A stretch of DNA of 64,000 nucleotides from Vibrio tritonius (GTDB lineage Bacteria > Pseudomonadota > Gammaproteobacteria > Enterobacterales > Vibrionaceae): the NCBI RefSeq assembly GCF_001547935.1, contig NZ_AP014635.1, forward strand, positions 1 to 64,000, written 5' to 3'. The position numbers were made by a program, and so were the translations under genes. A model generated the notes under the pieces. It was given only the letters and a program-made list of their open reading frames with translations. It searched no databases and was not told the DNA's origin. Shown here one piece after another: positions 30,482-40,494 of this stretch; positions within the stretch are counted from its first letter, which is position 1; each line of letters starts with the position of its first letter.

Positions 30482-31468
30482 TTACCACTGTGGTGTGAGC
30501 GACAATGGTGTTTCGGCTAGAGCAGCGATTTGTTCCTTAAATGCCAGTACTTGGCTTTCCCAATACTTAGGGTCATTGAACCAAGGAAAAGCGAGAGGAA
30601 AAGCAGGATCATTCCAACGTTTCGCCAACCAAGCCATATAATGCACCATTCGTAGACCACGTAATGGCTCTATTAGTTTCAATTCGTGTTCATTAAAATC
30701 GCAAAACTCTTGATAACCTTCAAGTAGAATATCCAGTTGTACTAATTTATCTGCGCGTTCTCCATTGAGCAGCATCCATAAATCTTGCACGGCTGGGCCG
30801 TTTCTCGCATCGTCCAAATCAACAAACATTGGGCCATCGCGCCACAAAATATTACCCGGATGGCAATCGCCATGCAGACGAATGAGTTGTTGTTTAGCAG
30901 GCCATAGCGGTTCAATAGTACGAATGAGTAGGTCTAAATCGCTGAAAAAAGCAGTTTGTAAATGCAAAGGAACAAAATCGGCATGCTCCAAAACCTTTTT
31001 GGGTTGATAGAGATAGTCATCCAATGAAATGGTAGGACGATGTTGAAAAGAGCGTGCAGATCCTACTTTATGAATCCGTCCTAAAAAGCGACCAACCCAT
31101 TCTAGCTGTTCTTCATTATCCACTTCAAACTGACGCCCGCCAACACTATGAAACAGGGCAAAGCGATATCCTTGATAGTGATGTAAGGTTTCGCCATTAA
31201 TCATAATGGGAGCGGCAAGAGGAATTTCATGTTCTGCTAGCTCTAAAGCAAAGTCATGTTCTTCTTGAATTTGGTCTACACTCCAGCGTTCTGGTCGATA
31301 AAACTTCACCACATAACGATGTCGTTCTTCGTCAGTGAATTGATAAACGCGGTTTTCATAACTGTTTAAAGGTAATAGCCCAGATTCGGCGCGAACCCCG
31401 ATACTTTCCAGTGCGTACCACATGAAATCGGGAGTGAGCGCATCAAAGTTAAAATTGGCTTGTGTCAT
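30482..31468 (-). CDS. srkA: Stress response kinase A (SrkA/YihE)
   Basis: The 328-residue protein (E. coli 328) is an aminoglycoside-phosphotransferase-fold Ser/Thr kinase. The catalytic loop is visible as HGDCHPGNILW near residues 200-210, and the metal-binding DLDDA follows. In E. coli SrkA counters MazEF-linked stress and its gene is part of the Cpx regulon, co-transcribed with dsbA. The same srkA-dsbA arrangement is seen here, 40 bases apart. It is cytoplasmic. Confidence 0.94.
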   Translation of the reverse strand: MTQANFNFDALTPDFMWYALESIGVRAESGLLPLNSYENRVYQFTDEERHRYVVKFYRPERWSVDQIQEEHDFALELAEHEIPLAAPIMINGETLHHYQGYRFALFHSVGGRQFEVDNEEQLEWVGRFLGRIHKVGSARSFQHRPTISLDDYLYQPKKVLEHADFVPLHLQTAFFSDLDLLIRTIEPLWPAKQQLIRLHGDCHPGNILWRDGPMFVDLDDARNGPAVQDLWMLLNGERADKLVQLDILLEGYQEFCDFNEHELKLIEPLRGLRMVHYMAWLAKRWNDPAFPLAFPWFNDPKYWESQVLAFKEQIAALAETPLSLTPQW

Positions 31469-31566
31469 TAGAGACCGTCGTGACCGATGAATGGTTCTGT
31501 TATTGTAACCATGACAGACAAGGAATGTAGAATTAGTTTTACTGGATAAGAAAAGAAATAAGAGAA

Positions 31567-31604
31567 AGAAAATACAGTAGCCGATAAGGGACTACTGTAT
31601 TTAT
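31567..31604 (-). terminator. Terminator after yihD
   Basis: AAATACAGTAG and CTACTGTATTT form an 11-base stem around an 11-base loop, with T-rich flanks on both strands. It ends the yihD message; srkA lies beyond it. Confidence 0.75.
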
Positions 31605-31608
31605 TTAA

Positions 31609-31875
31609 TCAGTCTATGATGCCACGAGCGCGTAAGATTGCAGTTTTAAAATCTTCTTCGTAATCTTTTTTCAGACCAGGAATGGCTTCTGTTTTATCGC
31701 TGTTACGCATTTTAAGATGGTAGATCAGAACATCATCAGTGAGTTCTTCAATTGGTTGTTTAAATCCGGCTTCACCAGCAAGTTTGATCAGAAACTGAAT
31801 GAGGTTCATTTCGGATTCTTTATCCCACTCAGACTCTAGAAGTTCGAGCAATTCTTCTACGCGATGGCATGTCAT
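31609..31875 (-). CDS. yihD: Conserved small protein YihD (DUF1040)
   Basis: From ATG 31875, with GGAGA upstream, the product is 88 residues (E. coli YihD 89). An upstream in-frame start would add 25 unrelated residues. It is an acidic, helical protein opening [17 protein letters not shown]. In E. coli its gene is next to the yihE-dsbA operon, as here, and it has no assigned function. No membrane segment or metal motif is visible. It is separated from the 55-residue gene upstream by a terminator. Confidence 0.92.
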   Translation of the reverse strand: MTCHRVEELLELLESEWDKESEMNLIQFLIKLAGEAGFKQPIEELTDDVLIYHLKMRNSDKTEAIPGLKKDYEEDFKTAILRARGIID

Positions 31876-31950
31876 GGCTTTCTCCACAATTATTGTAATG
31901 ATTTGGTTTAAAGGTACCAAATTGTGGTGGGAATACCAATTGAGAGGCAA

Positions 31951-31981
31951 GAAAAAAGCGCAGTGATGCTGCGCTTTTTAA
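31951..31981 (-). terminator. Terminator after the 55-residue small gene
   Basis: AAAAAGCGCAG and CTGCGCTTTTT form a strong stem with a short loop and T-runs, directly after the stop codon at 31982. Confidence 0.9.
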
Positions 31982-32149
31982 TTAAGCTGCCTTAACAACG
32001 TTTGTTTCCGGTAATGTAGTGTGCACATTACGTTCGACAAGTGACGCTGCAGGAGCGGTTTTTTTAGCCACTGTAGTGTATGCAAAGCCATTACGGCGAC
32101 GCATTGCGCTACGGTTGGTTTGAGAAAACCTGACGGTTGTTGGTCGCAT
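31982..32149 (-). CDS. Small basic protein of 55 residues, function unknown
   Basis: Read directly from the minus strand, from ATG 32149 to TAA 31982. The N-terminal half is strongly basic (MRPTTVRFSQTNRSAMRRRN, then GFAYTTVAKKT). The C-terminal half is less charged (SLVERNVHTTLPETNVV). A ribosome-binding site AGGTAG lies 6 bases upstream and a strong intrinsic terminator follows immediately. No membrane helix or known motif is seen, and I recognise no family. It could be a nucleic-acid- or ribosome-associated small protein, but that is only a guess from charge. The folded leader at 32192-32279 is upstream on the same strand. Confidence 0.72.
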   Translation of the reverse strand: MRPTTVRFSQTNRSAMRRRNGFAYTTVAKKTAPAASLVERNVHTTLPETNVVKAA

Positions 32150-32191
32150 TGTTCTACCTAACTGTCAGGCACATCCATTGCCGATGAAAAA

Positions 32192-32279
32192 CCTAAGCAA
32201 TCATGAGTTGATCTTCATACTGCGAAGTGGTGAAGGGTGGCTCTTTTTGGCAAGTGCCGATCCTAAATAATTGCTCAGG
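32192..32279. ncRNA. Folded intergenic segment upstream of the 55-residue gene
   Basis: CCTAAGCAAT (32192-32201) pairs with ATTGCTCAGG (32270-32279) over 10 bases. Inside are a CTTCA/TGAAG pair and a GGCA/TGCC hairpin, giving a multi-branched outline. It lies 43 bases upstream of the 55-residue gene on the minus strand and 167 bases upstream of the Spo0M-like gene on the plus strand. It may be an mRNA leader element or a small RNA. It matches no riboswitch class I can recognise. Confidence 0.45.
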
Positions 32280-32445
32280 ACTTGATATGAAAACATATCG
32301 AAACAAGGTTACCATTTTGCCTAACATTGGTCGATAGTTAACCAGCTCATATTAGACTAAAGAAATAGGTTATTTGCTAACCACTGTTGAGTTTTGCACC
32401 AATTTCTCGTTAGTATGAGAGTTAACTCAGTGATAGGAGGTGTAT

Positions 32446-33243
32446 ATGTCATTACTTAAAAAGACCCTCTCAAGCTTTGGAATAGGGACTGCTAAAATCG
32501 AAGCCGTTTTGCAGCAAGAAGTGTTGTATCCGGGGCAGAAGGTTCAAGTTCATCTTCATATTTATGGTGGTGCACATGAACAAGTAATTGAGCATCTGGA
32601 TGTTAAGCTGCGTTGTCGATATATCGCAGAAGCGGCAGTCGATACGGAGTCGGATTTTGTTCCATTAAGACAAAGAGTCGATGAAACTTACACGTTAGCT
32701 CATTGGTCATTGGTTAACGCTCTCATCATTAAGCCTGGAGAAACCCAATTGGTGGAGGCTACCTTGGAAGTGCCTTGGAATACTCCCGTGACCATTGGAG
32801 ATAACAAGGTTTGGTTAGATACAGAGTTAGGCCATGATCAACCGCTTGTGAAAGACCAACATAGTGTTACGGTACGCCCAGATCATTTGCTCGATAGTAT
32901 TTTTTCTGCATTGGAGTCTTATGGCTTAAGGTTGCGCCAAGTCGAATGTGAAGCGCTTGATGGGTTTACTCTTCCATTTGGTCAAGAGTTTGAGCTGGTT
33001 CCTATCTATGGTCCCTATCAGGGTGCTCTGCGTGAATTAGATATCTTCGCCTATCGTGATAAAGATGCCATTCAAATGTGGTTGGATGTGGATAGGCCAC
33101 AACGAGGCCGTTTGACTCTTTTGGGTGACGAAGTCAGTCAAGGAAAAGTGACACATCACCTTACGTTGCATAATGGCTGTAATGATGCGGATGCTCAACA
33201 AGTTGTCGTGGAAGCTTTAGAACGTTATGAAATGGAAAATTAA
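32446..33243 (+). CDS. Spo0M-like arrestin-fold protein
   Basis: From ATG 32446, with a perfect AGGAGG ribosome-binding site, the product is 265 residues. It belongs to the Spo0M (sporulation-control) family, opening MSLLKKTLSSFGIGTAKIEA, then VLQQEVLYPGQKVQVHLHI. The family has an arrestin-like beta-sandwich N-terminal domain. In Bacillus Spo0M affects sporulation and the cytoskeleton; in non-sporulating vibrios its role is not known. It is cytoplasmic, with no signal peptide. It is a single gene, with trhA following about 80 bases later on the same strand. Confidence 0.88.
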   Translation: MSLLKKTLSSFGIGTAKIEAVLQQEVLYPGQKVQVHLHIYGGAHEQVIEHLDVKLRCRYIAEAAVDTESDFVPLRQRVDETYTLAHWSLVNALIIKPGETQLVEATLEVPWNTPVTIGDNKVWLDTELGHDQPLVKDQHSVTVRPDHLLDSIFSALESYGLRLRQVECEALDGFTLPFGQEFELVPIYGPYQGALRELDIFAYRDKDAIQMWLDVDRPQRGRLTLLGDEVSQGKVTHHLTLHNGCNDADAQQVVVEALERYEMEN

Positions 33244-33326
33244 GTTAGTATTAGTACATTCAGCTTACATGTGTAAGTTGAATGTGCCATACTCTGCTCG
33301 AAGACACATCCACAATGAAGGTGCCT

Positions 33327-33971
33327 ATGTCGAGCCAAAAATACAGCTCAAAAGAAGAAATTGCCAATTCTGTTAGTCATGGATTAGGCTTGATCCTCGG
33401 CATTGTTGGCTTAGTGTTGTTACTAGTTAAAGCAGAACAGCATCGTGCCGATGCTCTTACCATCACCAGCATGAGTATTTATGGCGGCAGTATGATCGCC
33501 CTATTTCTTGCATCCACCTTGTATCATGCGATACCCCACCCCAAAGCCAAGCGTTGGCTAAAAACCTTTGATCACTGTGCGATTTATTTACTCATTGCTG
33601 GCAGTTATACCCCTTTCTTATTGGTCGGACTACGTACGCCTTTAGCGATTGGATTGATGATTGTTATTTGGGCAATTGCTCTGATGGGGATCATCATGAA
33701 AGTGGCTTTTGTTTACCGCTTTAAGCGTGCGTCACTCATTACTTATTTGGTGATGGGATGGTTGTCGCTCGCGGTGATATATCAACTGGCGTTGCACATA
33801 GATGTAGGAGGATTAACCCTGCTTGCTGCCGGAGGTGTGGTTTACTCGTTAGGTGTGATTTTTTACGTGGCTAAACGAATTCCGTTTAACCACGCAATTT
33901 GGCATGGTTTTGTGTTGGCTGGGTGTGCCTGCCATTTCTTAGCGATTTACTTCTACATTCAGCCTGTTTAG
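33327..33971 (+). CDS. trhA: Hemolysin III family membrane protein (TrhA/YqfA-like)
   Basis: From ATG 33327, with AAGGTG upstream, the product is 214 residues (E. coli YqfA 219). It has seven predicted membrane helices and belongs to the PAQR superfamily. Conserved family residues are seen in [38 protein letters not shown] and [16 protein letters not shown], including the histidines thought to bind metal. E. coli TrhA controls membrane energetics and fluidity; the hemolysin name is historical. The 3' end overlaps the convergent DUF3157 gene by 4 bases. Confidence 0.88.
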   Translation: MSSQKYSSKEEIANSVSHGLGLILGIVGLVLLLVKAEQHRADALTITSMSIYGGSMIALFLASTLYHAIPHPKAKRWLKTFDHCAIYLLIAGSYTPFLLVGLRTPLAIGLMIVIWAIALMGIIMKVAFVYRFKRASLITYLVMGWLSLAVIYQLALHIDVGGLTLLAAGGVVYSLGVIFYVAKRIPFNHAIWHGFVLAGCACHFLAIYFYIQPV

Positions 33972-34531
33972 CGAGTTTCTACCGCTGAGATTGTCGCTTT
34001 TAGCTGATAGCGGTTATGGGAAGGTACTGTGATGCGCAGTACTTTACCATTCTCTGCGGTTTGTGGGCGCAAGTACGTGTCCCCCATGCGTTTAATGGAT
34101 TGCCATACCGCATTGTTCCCCTCTTGGAGTAAGTTGCCTTGCTCATCATACAATGACCATTGGATCTGAACTTGAATCACCGACTGGCGGCTTTGGTTGG
34201 TGATAGCGGTTGGAATCACTAATTCACCATTCCTGTAGGTGGCTGCATTCAATACCACATCGACACCTGAGTCGCTTAATTGCAAAAGTGGCTTGTGACT
34301 CGTTACGTCAATCGTTGTTCCTCGTATCTTCGGCTGCACAATGGGAGCCGCCACGACTGCTGGCACTGATTTGGTGGCGGTAGTGTGCGTTTCTTTTTTC
34401 AGAGGCTCAATATACTGCCACGTAAAATCGCTGTTGAGTTGTACTTGGCGACCATCTTTTAAGGTGACTAATTCAGATGCTTGGCTCATACCGGCCCAAA
34501 CCAACAATAGAGCAGAAATAACGGTTTTCAT
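33968..34531 (-). CDS. DUF3157-type periplasmic protein, function unknown
   Basis: A 187-residue protein with a signal peptide ([19 protein letters not shown]). It opens with the DUF3157 pattern [21 protein letters not shown] low-complexity linker (about 45-70) precedes a beta-rich C-terminal domain. The protein is probably exported to the periplasm. It lies 9 bases after trkH on the same strand, so it may be translated from the def-to-trkH message. It has no known activity. It overlaps the convergent trhA stop by 4 bases. Confidence 0.8.
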   Translation of the reverse strand: MKTVISALLLVWAGMSQASELVTLKDGRQVQLNSDFTWQYIEPLKKETHTTATKSVPAVVAAPIVQPKIRGTTIDVTSHKPLLQLSDSGVDVVLNAATYRNGELVIPTAITNQSRQSVIQVQIQWSLYDEQGNLLQEGNNAVWQSIKRMGDTYLRPQTAENGKVLRITVPSHNRYQLKATISAVETR

Positions 34532-34540
34532 TTTGTTACC

Positions 34541-35986
34541 TTATCGACGCCAGAAGGCGGGGAAGAACACGACCAAAATGGTCAAAATTTCCAGTCGGCC
34601 CATCAACATGCCAAAGCTTAGAACCCACTTAGCTGCGTCAGGTAAAGATGCAAAATTACCCGTTGGGCCAATCACTTTTCCCATGCCCGGACCAACGTTC
34701 GACACAGCGGTAATGGATCCGGAAATACTGGTCAATGGATCGAGTCCCATTGCAGAGAGAATTCCGGCAATAACAATAATGGTAAGACCAAACGTAATAC
34801 CGAATGCTACCACAGAGCGTACGATATCTTCGTTAACCGGGCGTTGGTTGTAGCGTTGAACGAATACCCCATTCGGATGGATAAGATTCAACATCTGTTT
34901 TTTCAGAAGTGCCATCGCAATTTGGAAGCGGAAAATTTTAATCCCACCAGCCGTTGAGCCTGAGCAGGCTCCGGTCATCATTAAGAAGATGAACATGGTG
35001 CTTGGTAGGGCACCCCACGCAGTAAAGTCATCTAAGCCAAAGCCTGTCGTTGTGACAACAGAAACAATATTGAACATAGAGACACGCAGAGCGTCAAAAA
35101 ATGGGTAGCTGTTATGCAAGGTTAACCAAATGGCTACGGTGAGACTGGTGATCATAAATAACCAGAAGAAACCACGCACCTGAGCATCTTGAAAAATATC
35201 TTGTGGGCGACGTTTGCGCACTGATGTGACCAACAGCAAAAATGGCAGACCACCTAAGAACATAAACACAATTGCTACCCAATGAGCACCTTTTGAAAAG
35301 TGATTCATTGACCCATCGGAAGTGGAATACCCACCCGTGGAAAGCGTAGTAAAGGCGTGATTGATGGCTTCAAACGGCGTCATGCCAGTGAGCATATAGC
35401 CAATGATACAAAGTGCTGTCAGTATCAAATAAACCGATACGATGTTTTTGGCGACGGTTTTGGCGCGCGGACTACTTTTATCTGACCAGTCTGATGATTC
35501 GGTTTGGAACAGCTTCATCCCACCCACGTTAAGCATGGGCAAAATCGCTACAGCCATAACGATGAATCCAACTCCTCCTAACCACTGTAAAATAGAACGC
35601 CACAGTAATATCGCTGGAGCCATATTGTCTAAGCCACTAAGAACAGTAGAACCGGTGGTGGTCAGCCCAGACATCGTTTCAAAGTAGGCATCTGTGAAAC
35701 TGATGTGATTGATAAAAAGGAAAGGTAGTGCAGCAAACACACTCGCCAGTGTCCATACCAAGCTGGTAATTAGGAACATATCCCGCACATTAAGCCGGAA
35801 GTTTTTTGTTCGGCCCATCGTCAGGCAAATAAAAGAACCAATGTGGGTGATGATGACGGCTTCAGCAAAGCTAATAAAGCCGCCAGTTCCGGTAACGAAT
35901 GCAACAATAGTTGGCACATACATAAAGAGAGCTAGCTTAGAAAGCACTAGCCCTAATACAAATAAAATGGGGCGCAAATTTAGCAT
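34541..35986 (-). CDS. trkH: Trk system potassium uptake protein TrkH
   Basis: The 481-residue inner-membrane channel subunit (E. coli 483) carries potassium, with TrkA gating it from the cytoplasm. Four P-loop repeats are visible through selectivity segments such as TTTGSTVLSG, TLSTGGYST, VVTTTGFGLDDF and AVSNVGPGMGK. The structure of V. parahaemolyticus TrkH is known. The gene lies 12 bases after trkA, so channel and gating subunit are probably co-translated. Confidence 0.96.
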   Translation of the reverse strand: MLNLRPILFVLGLVLSKLALFMYVPTIVAFVTGTGGFISFAEAVIITHIGSFICLTMGRTKNFRLNVRDMFLITSLVWTLASVFAALPFLFINHISFTDAYFETMSGLTTTGSTVLSGLDNMAPAILLWRSILQWLGGVGFIVMAVAILPMLNVGGMKLFQTESSDWSDKSSPRAKTVAKNIVSVYLILTALCIIGYMLTGMTPFEAINHAFTTLSTGGYSTSDGSMNHFSKGAHWVAIVFMFLGGLPFLLLVTSVRKRRPQDIFQDAQVRGFFWLFMITSLTVAIWLTLHNSYPFFDALRVSMFNIVSVVTTTGFGLDDFTAWGALPSTMFIFLMMTGACSGSTAGGIKIFRFQIAMALLKKQMLNLIHPNGVFVQRYNQRPVNEDIVRSVVAFGITFGLTIIVIAGILSAMGLDPLTSISGSITAVSNVGPGMGKVIGPTGNFASLPDAAKWVLSFGMLMGRLEILTILVVFFPAFWRR

Positions 35987-35998
35987 AACGCCGATAAC

Positions 35999-37375
35999 CT
36001 ATAAGAAGAATGGGCTTGGTTGGAAAAGGGCTTCGACGTCGGAAACGTATTTTTTGTTCACGAGGAACATTACGACGTGGTCTTCTGACTCAATCACAAT
36101 ATTGTCGTGAGCAATCAACACTTCATCGCCACGCACGATAGCACCAATGGTGGTGCCCGGTGGCAATTTGATTTCCCCAATGGCTTTACCCACCACTTTG
36201 GATGTGCTTTCGTCGCCATGAGCAACAGCCTCAATAGCTTCGGCTGCGCCGCGACGTAACGATGATACGTTAACAATATCAGCACGACGTACATGGGTTA
36301 ACAGCGCAGAAATGGTGGCTTGTTGAGGGGAAATTGCCACATCAATGGCTCCACCTTGCACTAGGTCAACATAGGCACCACGTTGAATCAGCACCATCAC
36401 TTTTTTCGCGCCCATGCGTTTGGCAAGCATGGCCGACATGATGTTGGTTTCATCTTCATTGGTCAGTGCAATAAACACATCCACTTGGTCGATGTTTTCT
36501 TCGGTAAGTAGCTCTTGGTCTGCTGCATCACCGCAAAATACGATAGTATTTTCTAACTCTTCAGAGAGGTGTTCAGCTCGTTGATAACTGCGTTCAATCA
36601 GTTTGACGCTATAGTTGTGTTCGAGTTTTTTCGCCAAACTCGCACCAATGTTACCACCACCCACAATCATGATGCGGCGATACGGCTTTTCGAGTCGCTG
36701 TAGTTCACTCATGATTGAGCGAATGTGGTTACTCGCTGCAACGAAAAATACTTCGTCATCAGCTTCAATAATGGTGGTACCTTGAGGGCGAATAGGACGT
36801 CCTTGGCGGAATATCGCGGCAACACGAGTGTCGATGTGAGGCATGTGTTCGCGTAATGCTGAAAGAGCATTACCCACAAGTGGACCACCGTAATAGGCTT
36901 TAACGGCAACCAGGCTGACTTTCTCTTCAGCAAAGCTTACCACTTGTAGTGCTCCTGGATATTGAACTAAGCGTTCGATGTAACTGGTGACCAATTCTTC
37001 AGGAGCAATAAGGTGATCAACCGGCACTGCACCTGATTGAAAAAGAGCTTCTTTTTCTGCTAGGTATTGAGGAGAACGAATACGTGCGACTCGGTTTGGG
37101 GTATTAAACAGTGAAAATGCGACTTGGCATGCTGCCATATTGGTTTCATCGGTATTGGTTACCGCTACCAGCATATCGGCATCTTGTGCGCCTGCTTCGC
37201 GTAATACATCAGGGTGACTGGCGTGGCCAGTCACGACTCGCAAATCATATTTATCTTGCAGTTCTCGCAGGCGTTCGCTGCTTTTATCAACGATAGTTAT
37301 GTCGTTGTTTTCTCCGACTAAGTTTTCAGCCAGGGTTCCACCGACTTGCCCTGCTCCAAGAATGATGATTTTCAT
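35999..37375 (-). CDS. trkA: Trk system potassium transporter regulatory protein TrkA
   Basis: The 458-residue protein (E. coli 458) has two RCK domains, each with a dinucleotide-binding motif: [15 protein letters not shown] at the N-terminus and [16 protein letters not shown] near residue 235. It binds NAD(H) and nucleotides and opens or closes the TrkH channel from the cytoplasmic side. It lies between rsmB and trkH on the same strand. The rsmB-trkA pairing is conserved in E. coli. Confidence 0.97.
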   Translation of the reverse strand: MKIIILGAGQVGGTLAENLVGENNDITIVDKSSERLRELQDKYDLRVVTGHASHPDVLREAGAQDADMLVAVTNTDETNMAACQVAFSLFNTPNRVARIRSPQYLAEKEALFQSGAVPVDHLIAPEELVTSYIERLVQYPGALQVVSFAEEKVSLVAVKAYYGGPLVGNALSALREHMPHIDTRVAAIFRQGRPIRPQGTTIIEADDEVFFVAASNHIRSIMSELQRLEKPYRRIMIVGGGNIGASLAKKLEHNYSVKLIERSYQRAEHLSEELENTIVFCGDAADQELLTEENIDQVDVFIALTNEDETNIMSAMLAKRMGAKKVMVLIQRGAYVDLVQGGAIDVAISPQQATISALLTHVRRADIVNVSSLRRGAAEAIEAVAHGDESTSKVVGKAIGEIKLPPGTTIGAIVRGDEVLIAHDNIVIESEDHVVMFLVNKKYVSDVEALFQPSPFFL

Positions 37376-37433
37376 ACCTTGTTCTCTTTTATTTGCAGTA
37401 AAGGCAGCGAATGCTGCCTCTGCTTGCTGTTTG

Positions 37434-38714
37434 TTACGCTTGTTTGGTCAGAACGGCATAATAGAAGCCGTCCATGTCCTCTTCACCAGGGAGGATTTGA
37501 CGTCCAGGTTGCTCGCGATCCGAGTCTAAAAGCTCGGCATCTGCGGTGCGCTCTAAAAACGCCTTCACCTGCAGGGTATTTTCCTGAGGTGTGATCGAAC
37601 AGGTAGCATAAACTAAAGTGCCACCAGGTTTTAACTGTTGCCACATTGCATCCAAAATTTCACTTTGCAGATCGGCAAGTGCTTGGATGTCTTCAGCACG
37701 GCGCAGCCACTTAATGTCAGGGTGGCGGCGAATAACGCCAGTCGCTGAGCAAGGCGCATCAAGCAGAATACGGTCAAATTGCCCGCCTTTCCACCATTGT
37801 TGTGGATAACGAGCGTCGCCACAGAGAACGGTGGCTCGCAAATTGAGGCGATCCAAATTTTCGTATACACGCTTTAAGCGCGTTTCATCATTATCGATCG
37901 CAACAACTTCTTTTGCTGCGGTGCGCTCCAAAATATGGGCAGTTTTACCGCCAGGAGCTGCACAGCAGTCAAGAATCGTTTCACCGTCTTGAGGTTTTAG
38001 GTAGTGATAAGACAATTGTGCTGCCGCATCTTGTACCGATACCCAACCTTGTTCAAATCCAGGTAGTTTCGTTACGTCACAAGGGCTGGCTAATTTCAAT
38101 GCGTCTTCTGCTTGGCTATGAATAGAGGTTTCAATGCCTTGTTCGTCCAATAATGCTTGGTATTCATCACGGTCGTGGTGGGAGTTATTCACTCGCAGCC
38201 ACATAGGTGCTTTTACATTATTTGCTTCAACAATGCTTTCCCATTGTTCTGGATAGCTCGCTTTGAGCAGTTTAAGCAACCAGCTTGGGTGGCCGTATTT
38301 ACCCGCATCATGACTAACGGCTTTTGCATCCAGCTCGTCTTGTTGACGTTGGTAATTACGTAACACAGCGTTGATAAGGCCGCGCAAACGAGGACCACGC
38401 AAATCTTGAGTCGCTTCTACGGTTTCACCAACCGCTGCGTGAGCAGGAACACGCATTGAACTCAATTGATAAATACCAATGAGTATCAGATGGTGAAACA
38501 CTCGCTGCTTACCTTTTAATGGTTTGTCCATCAATGCATTAGCGATAGACTCTAAACGAGGTAAAAAGCGAAGTGCCCCGTAACACATCTCCTGTAATAG
38601 AGCGTGATCTCGTGGTGTGATTTTCTGTTGAGCAGCCGGTAAAGCCGCTGAAAGTGAGTACCCTTGATCAACTACATGATACAGAACTTGGGCAGCCGCA
38701 GCGCGAACATTCAT
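37434..38714 (-). CDS. rsmB: 16S rRNA (cytosine-967-C5)-methyltransferase RsmB
   Basis: The 426-residue enzyme (E. coli 429) methylates C967 of 16S rRNA using S-adenosylmethionine. An N-terminal NusB-like RNA-binding domain (about 1-140) precedes the Rossmann methyltransferase domain. The cofactor motif is [15 protein letters not shown] near residue 245. The catalytic cysteines lie in [15 protein letters not shown] and [10 protein letters not shown]. It follows fmt by 51 bases in the def-fmt-rsmB-trkA run. Confidence 0.97.
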   Translation of the reverse strand: MNVRAAAAQVLYHVVDQGYSLSAALPAAQQKITPRDHALLQEMCYGALRFLPRLESIANALMDKPLKGKQRVFHHLILIGIYQLSSMRVPAHAAVGETVEATQDLRGPRLRGLINAVLRNYQRQQDELDAKAVSHDAGKYGHPSWLLKLLKASYPEQWESIVEANNVKAPMWLRVNNSHHDRDEYQALLDEQGIETSIHSQAEDALKLASPCDVTKLPGFEQGWVSVQDAAAQLSYHYLKPQDGETILDCCAAPGGKTAHILERTAAKEVVAIDNDETRLKRVYENLDRLNLRATVLCGDARYPQQWWKGGQFDRILLDAPCSATGVIRRHPDIKWLRRAEDIQALADLQSEILDAMWQQLKPGGTLVYATCSITPQENTLQVKAFLERTADAELLDSDREQPGRQILPGEEDMDGFYYAVLTKQA

Positions 38715-38765
38715 GGAAAAACCTATTTAAAAAGACATCGACCCTATCAATATAGGGTCGCGAGA

Positions 38766-39713
38766 TTAATTCAATTGTGTGCCAACTTCAAACCAAGCTG
38801 CACGGGAGTTTAAGATATCTTGTACTGGCATGGCGCGTTTTCCTGGAATCTGAAGTTGCTCCAAAACAAGAACGCCTTGGCCAGTTGCAACGTAAATGCC
38901 TGTTTTGTCAGCTTTTACAATCGTTCCGGCGGGTTTGGTTGTTTCCATTTTTTCCACACGAGCTTGCCATACTTTGATGGCGTTATCGTCAACAGAAAAG
39001 TGACTCATTGGCCATGGATTAAAGGCGCGTACGCAACGTTCAATTGCTGCAGCATCCATGGACCAATCAATTTGAGCTTCTTCTTTGCTGAGTTTCTTCG
39101 CGTAGTTAGCCTGTTCATCGTCTTGCTTAACAGCAACGGCATTGCCAGCTGCGATGTCATTTAAACAATCCAGAAGCGCTTTTGGTCCTAGTTCAGCGAG
39201 TTTTTCATACATCGCGCCACTGGTGTCAGTTGCTTCAATTGGCAATTTAGCTACTTTGAGCATATCGCCAGTATCCAAACCCACGTCCATTTGCATGATG
39301 GTCACGCCAGTTTCTGCATCGCCCGCCCAAATAGAACGCTGAATCGGTGCGGCACCACGCCAGCGAGGAAGCAGTGAACCATGAACGTTGATGCAACCAA
39401 GTTTAGGTGTTTCAAGTACGTCTTGGGGCAGTAATAAACCGTACGCGACGACAACCATGATATCGGCGTTGAGATCCGCCAGTTCTTGTTTTGCTTCGTC
39501 AGATTTAAAGTTTACCGGCTGATAAACCGGAATATCATGTTCTAACGCGAGCATTTTTACTGGGCTTGCGGTGAGTTTTTTACCACGACCTGCGGGGCGG
39601 TCTGGTTGGCTATACACTGCAATAATTTCATGCTCCGAAGACAATAACGCCGCCAAGTGACGGGCGGCGAAATCCGGAGTTCCTGCAAAGACAATGCGTA
39701 ATGATTGGCTCAA
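38766..39713 (-). CDS. fmt: Methionyl-tRNA formyltransferase
   Basis: The 315-residue enzyme (E. coli 315) transfers a formyl group from 10-formyltetrahydrofolate to initiator methionyl-tRNA. The catalytic site is in [17 protein letters not shown], with the conserved Asn-His pair. The insertion loop [12 protein letters not shown] near residue 42 recognises the tRNA. The C-terminal domain binds tRNA. It lies 18 bases after def, the gene for the enzyme that removes the formyl group after translation starts. The two genes are co-located in most bacteria. Confidence 0.97.
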   Translation of the reverse strand: MSQSLRIVFAGTPDFAARHLAALLSSEHEIIAVYSQPDRPAGRGKKLTASPVKMLALEHDIPVYQPVNFKSDEAKQELADLNADIMVVVAYGLLLPQDVLETPKLGCINVHGSLLPRWRGAAPIQRSIWAGDAETGVTIMQMDVGLDTGDMLKVAKLPIEATDTSGAMYEKLAELGPKALLDCLNDIAAGNAVAVKQDDEQANYAKKLSKEEAQIDWSMDAAAIERCVRAFNPWPMSHFSVDDNAIKVWQARVEKMETTKPAGTIVKADKTGIYVATGQGVLVLEQLQIPGKRAMPVQDILNSRAAWFEVGTQLN

Positions 39714-39731
39714 GGTTACCTCTCTATTATT

Positions 39732-40241
39732 CTAATTTTTTTCGTTGAAGCGTTTGATTTTTTCCAACTTTTCTTTGATTCGCTTGCGTTTCAAAGGCGA
39801 TAAATAATCAACAAACAACTTACCTTCTAAATGGTCAAGTTCATGTTGTACGCAAATCGCGAGTAAATCATCCGCTTCAAACTGATATTCTTTACCATCA
39901 CGGTCGAGTGCTTTGACGGTGACTTCAGCTGCACGAGGTACAAGAGCGCGTGCTCCTGGAACAGACAAACAGCCTTCTTCGATGCCATCTTCGCCACGTT
40001 TATCCAAAATTTCAGGATTAATGAGTACCATTGGGTCATTGCGGTCATCTGAAATATCGATAACAACAATACGTTGATGGATATTCACCTGAGTAGCAGC
40101 AAGGCCAATGCCTTCTTCGTCATACATGGTATCGATCATGTCATCGACGATTTTTTGGATTTCAGGCGTGACCTCTTTAACCGGTTTAGCAACGGTACGA
40201 AGACGATCATCTGGAAATGTTAATACTTGCAATACAGACAT
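39732..40241 (-). CDS. def: Peptide deformylase
   Basis: From ATG 40241 the product is 169 residues (E. coli 169). It is an Fe2+ metalloprotease that removes the N-formyl group from nascent proteins. All three catalytic motifs are intact: [18 protein letters not shown] (metal ligand cysteine) and QHELDHLEG (metal ligand histidines and catalytic glutamate). It heads the def-fmt-rsmB-trkA-trkH run, with short gaps throughout. It is divergent from dprA, with a 253-base region between them that must hold both promoters. Confidence 0.97.
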   Translation of the reverse strand: MSVLQVLTFPDDRLRTVAKPVKEVTPEIQKIVDDMIDTMYDEEGIGLAATQVNIHQRIVVIDISDDRNDPMVLINPEILDKRGEDGIEEGCLSVPGARALVPRAAEVTVKALDRDGKEYQFEADDLLAICVQHELDHLEGKLFVDYLSPLKRKRIKEKLEKIKRFNEKN

Positions 40242-40494
40242 ATACACTCAAAATGTTGAACTGTGCCGAAACAGGCAAAAGCTTATTGGCTCAATTCTAG
40301 ACATTTTACGTACCAAATGACAGCATCTGTGCATCAAATCTACGTATTTTACGTGTTTCTTTCTAACAAATAGTGTCGTTATCTTACCCTATATTTTGTG
40401 TGGTTTTTGGATTTTTTATTCAATGATTAGCAACAAAGGAGAAGCGCATAGGCTCAAGGTTTGTGCAAAATGACGGCTGAGTAAGAGGTGTGCA

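Noticed and set aside
34341..34853. 170-codon plus-strand frame over the DUF3157 gene and trkH
   Set aside because: It is antisense to two well-supported genes, with no ribosome-binding site or family similarity.
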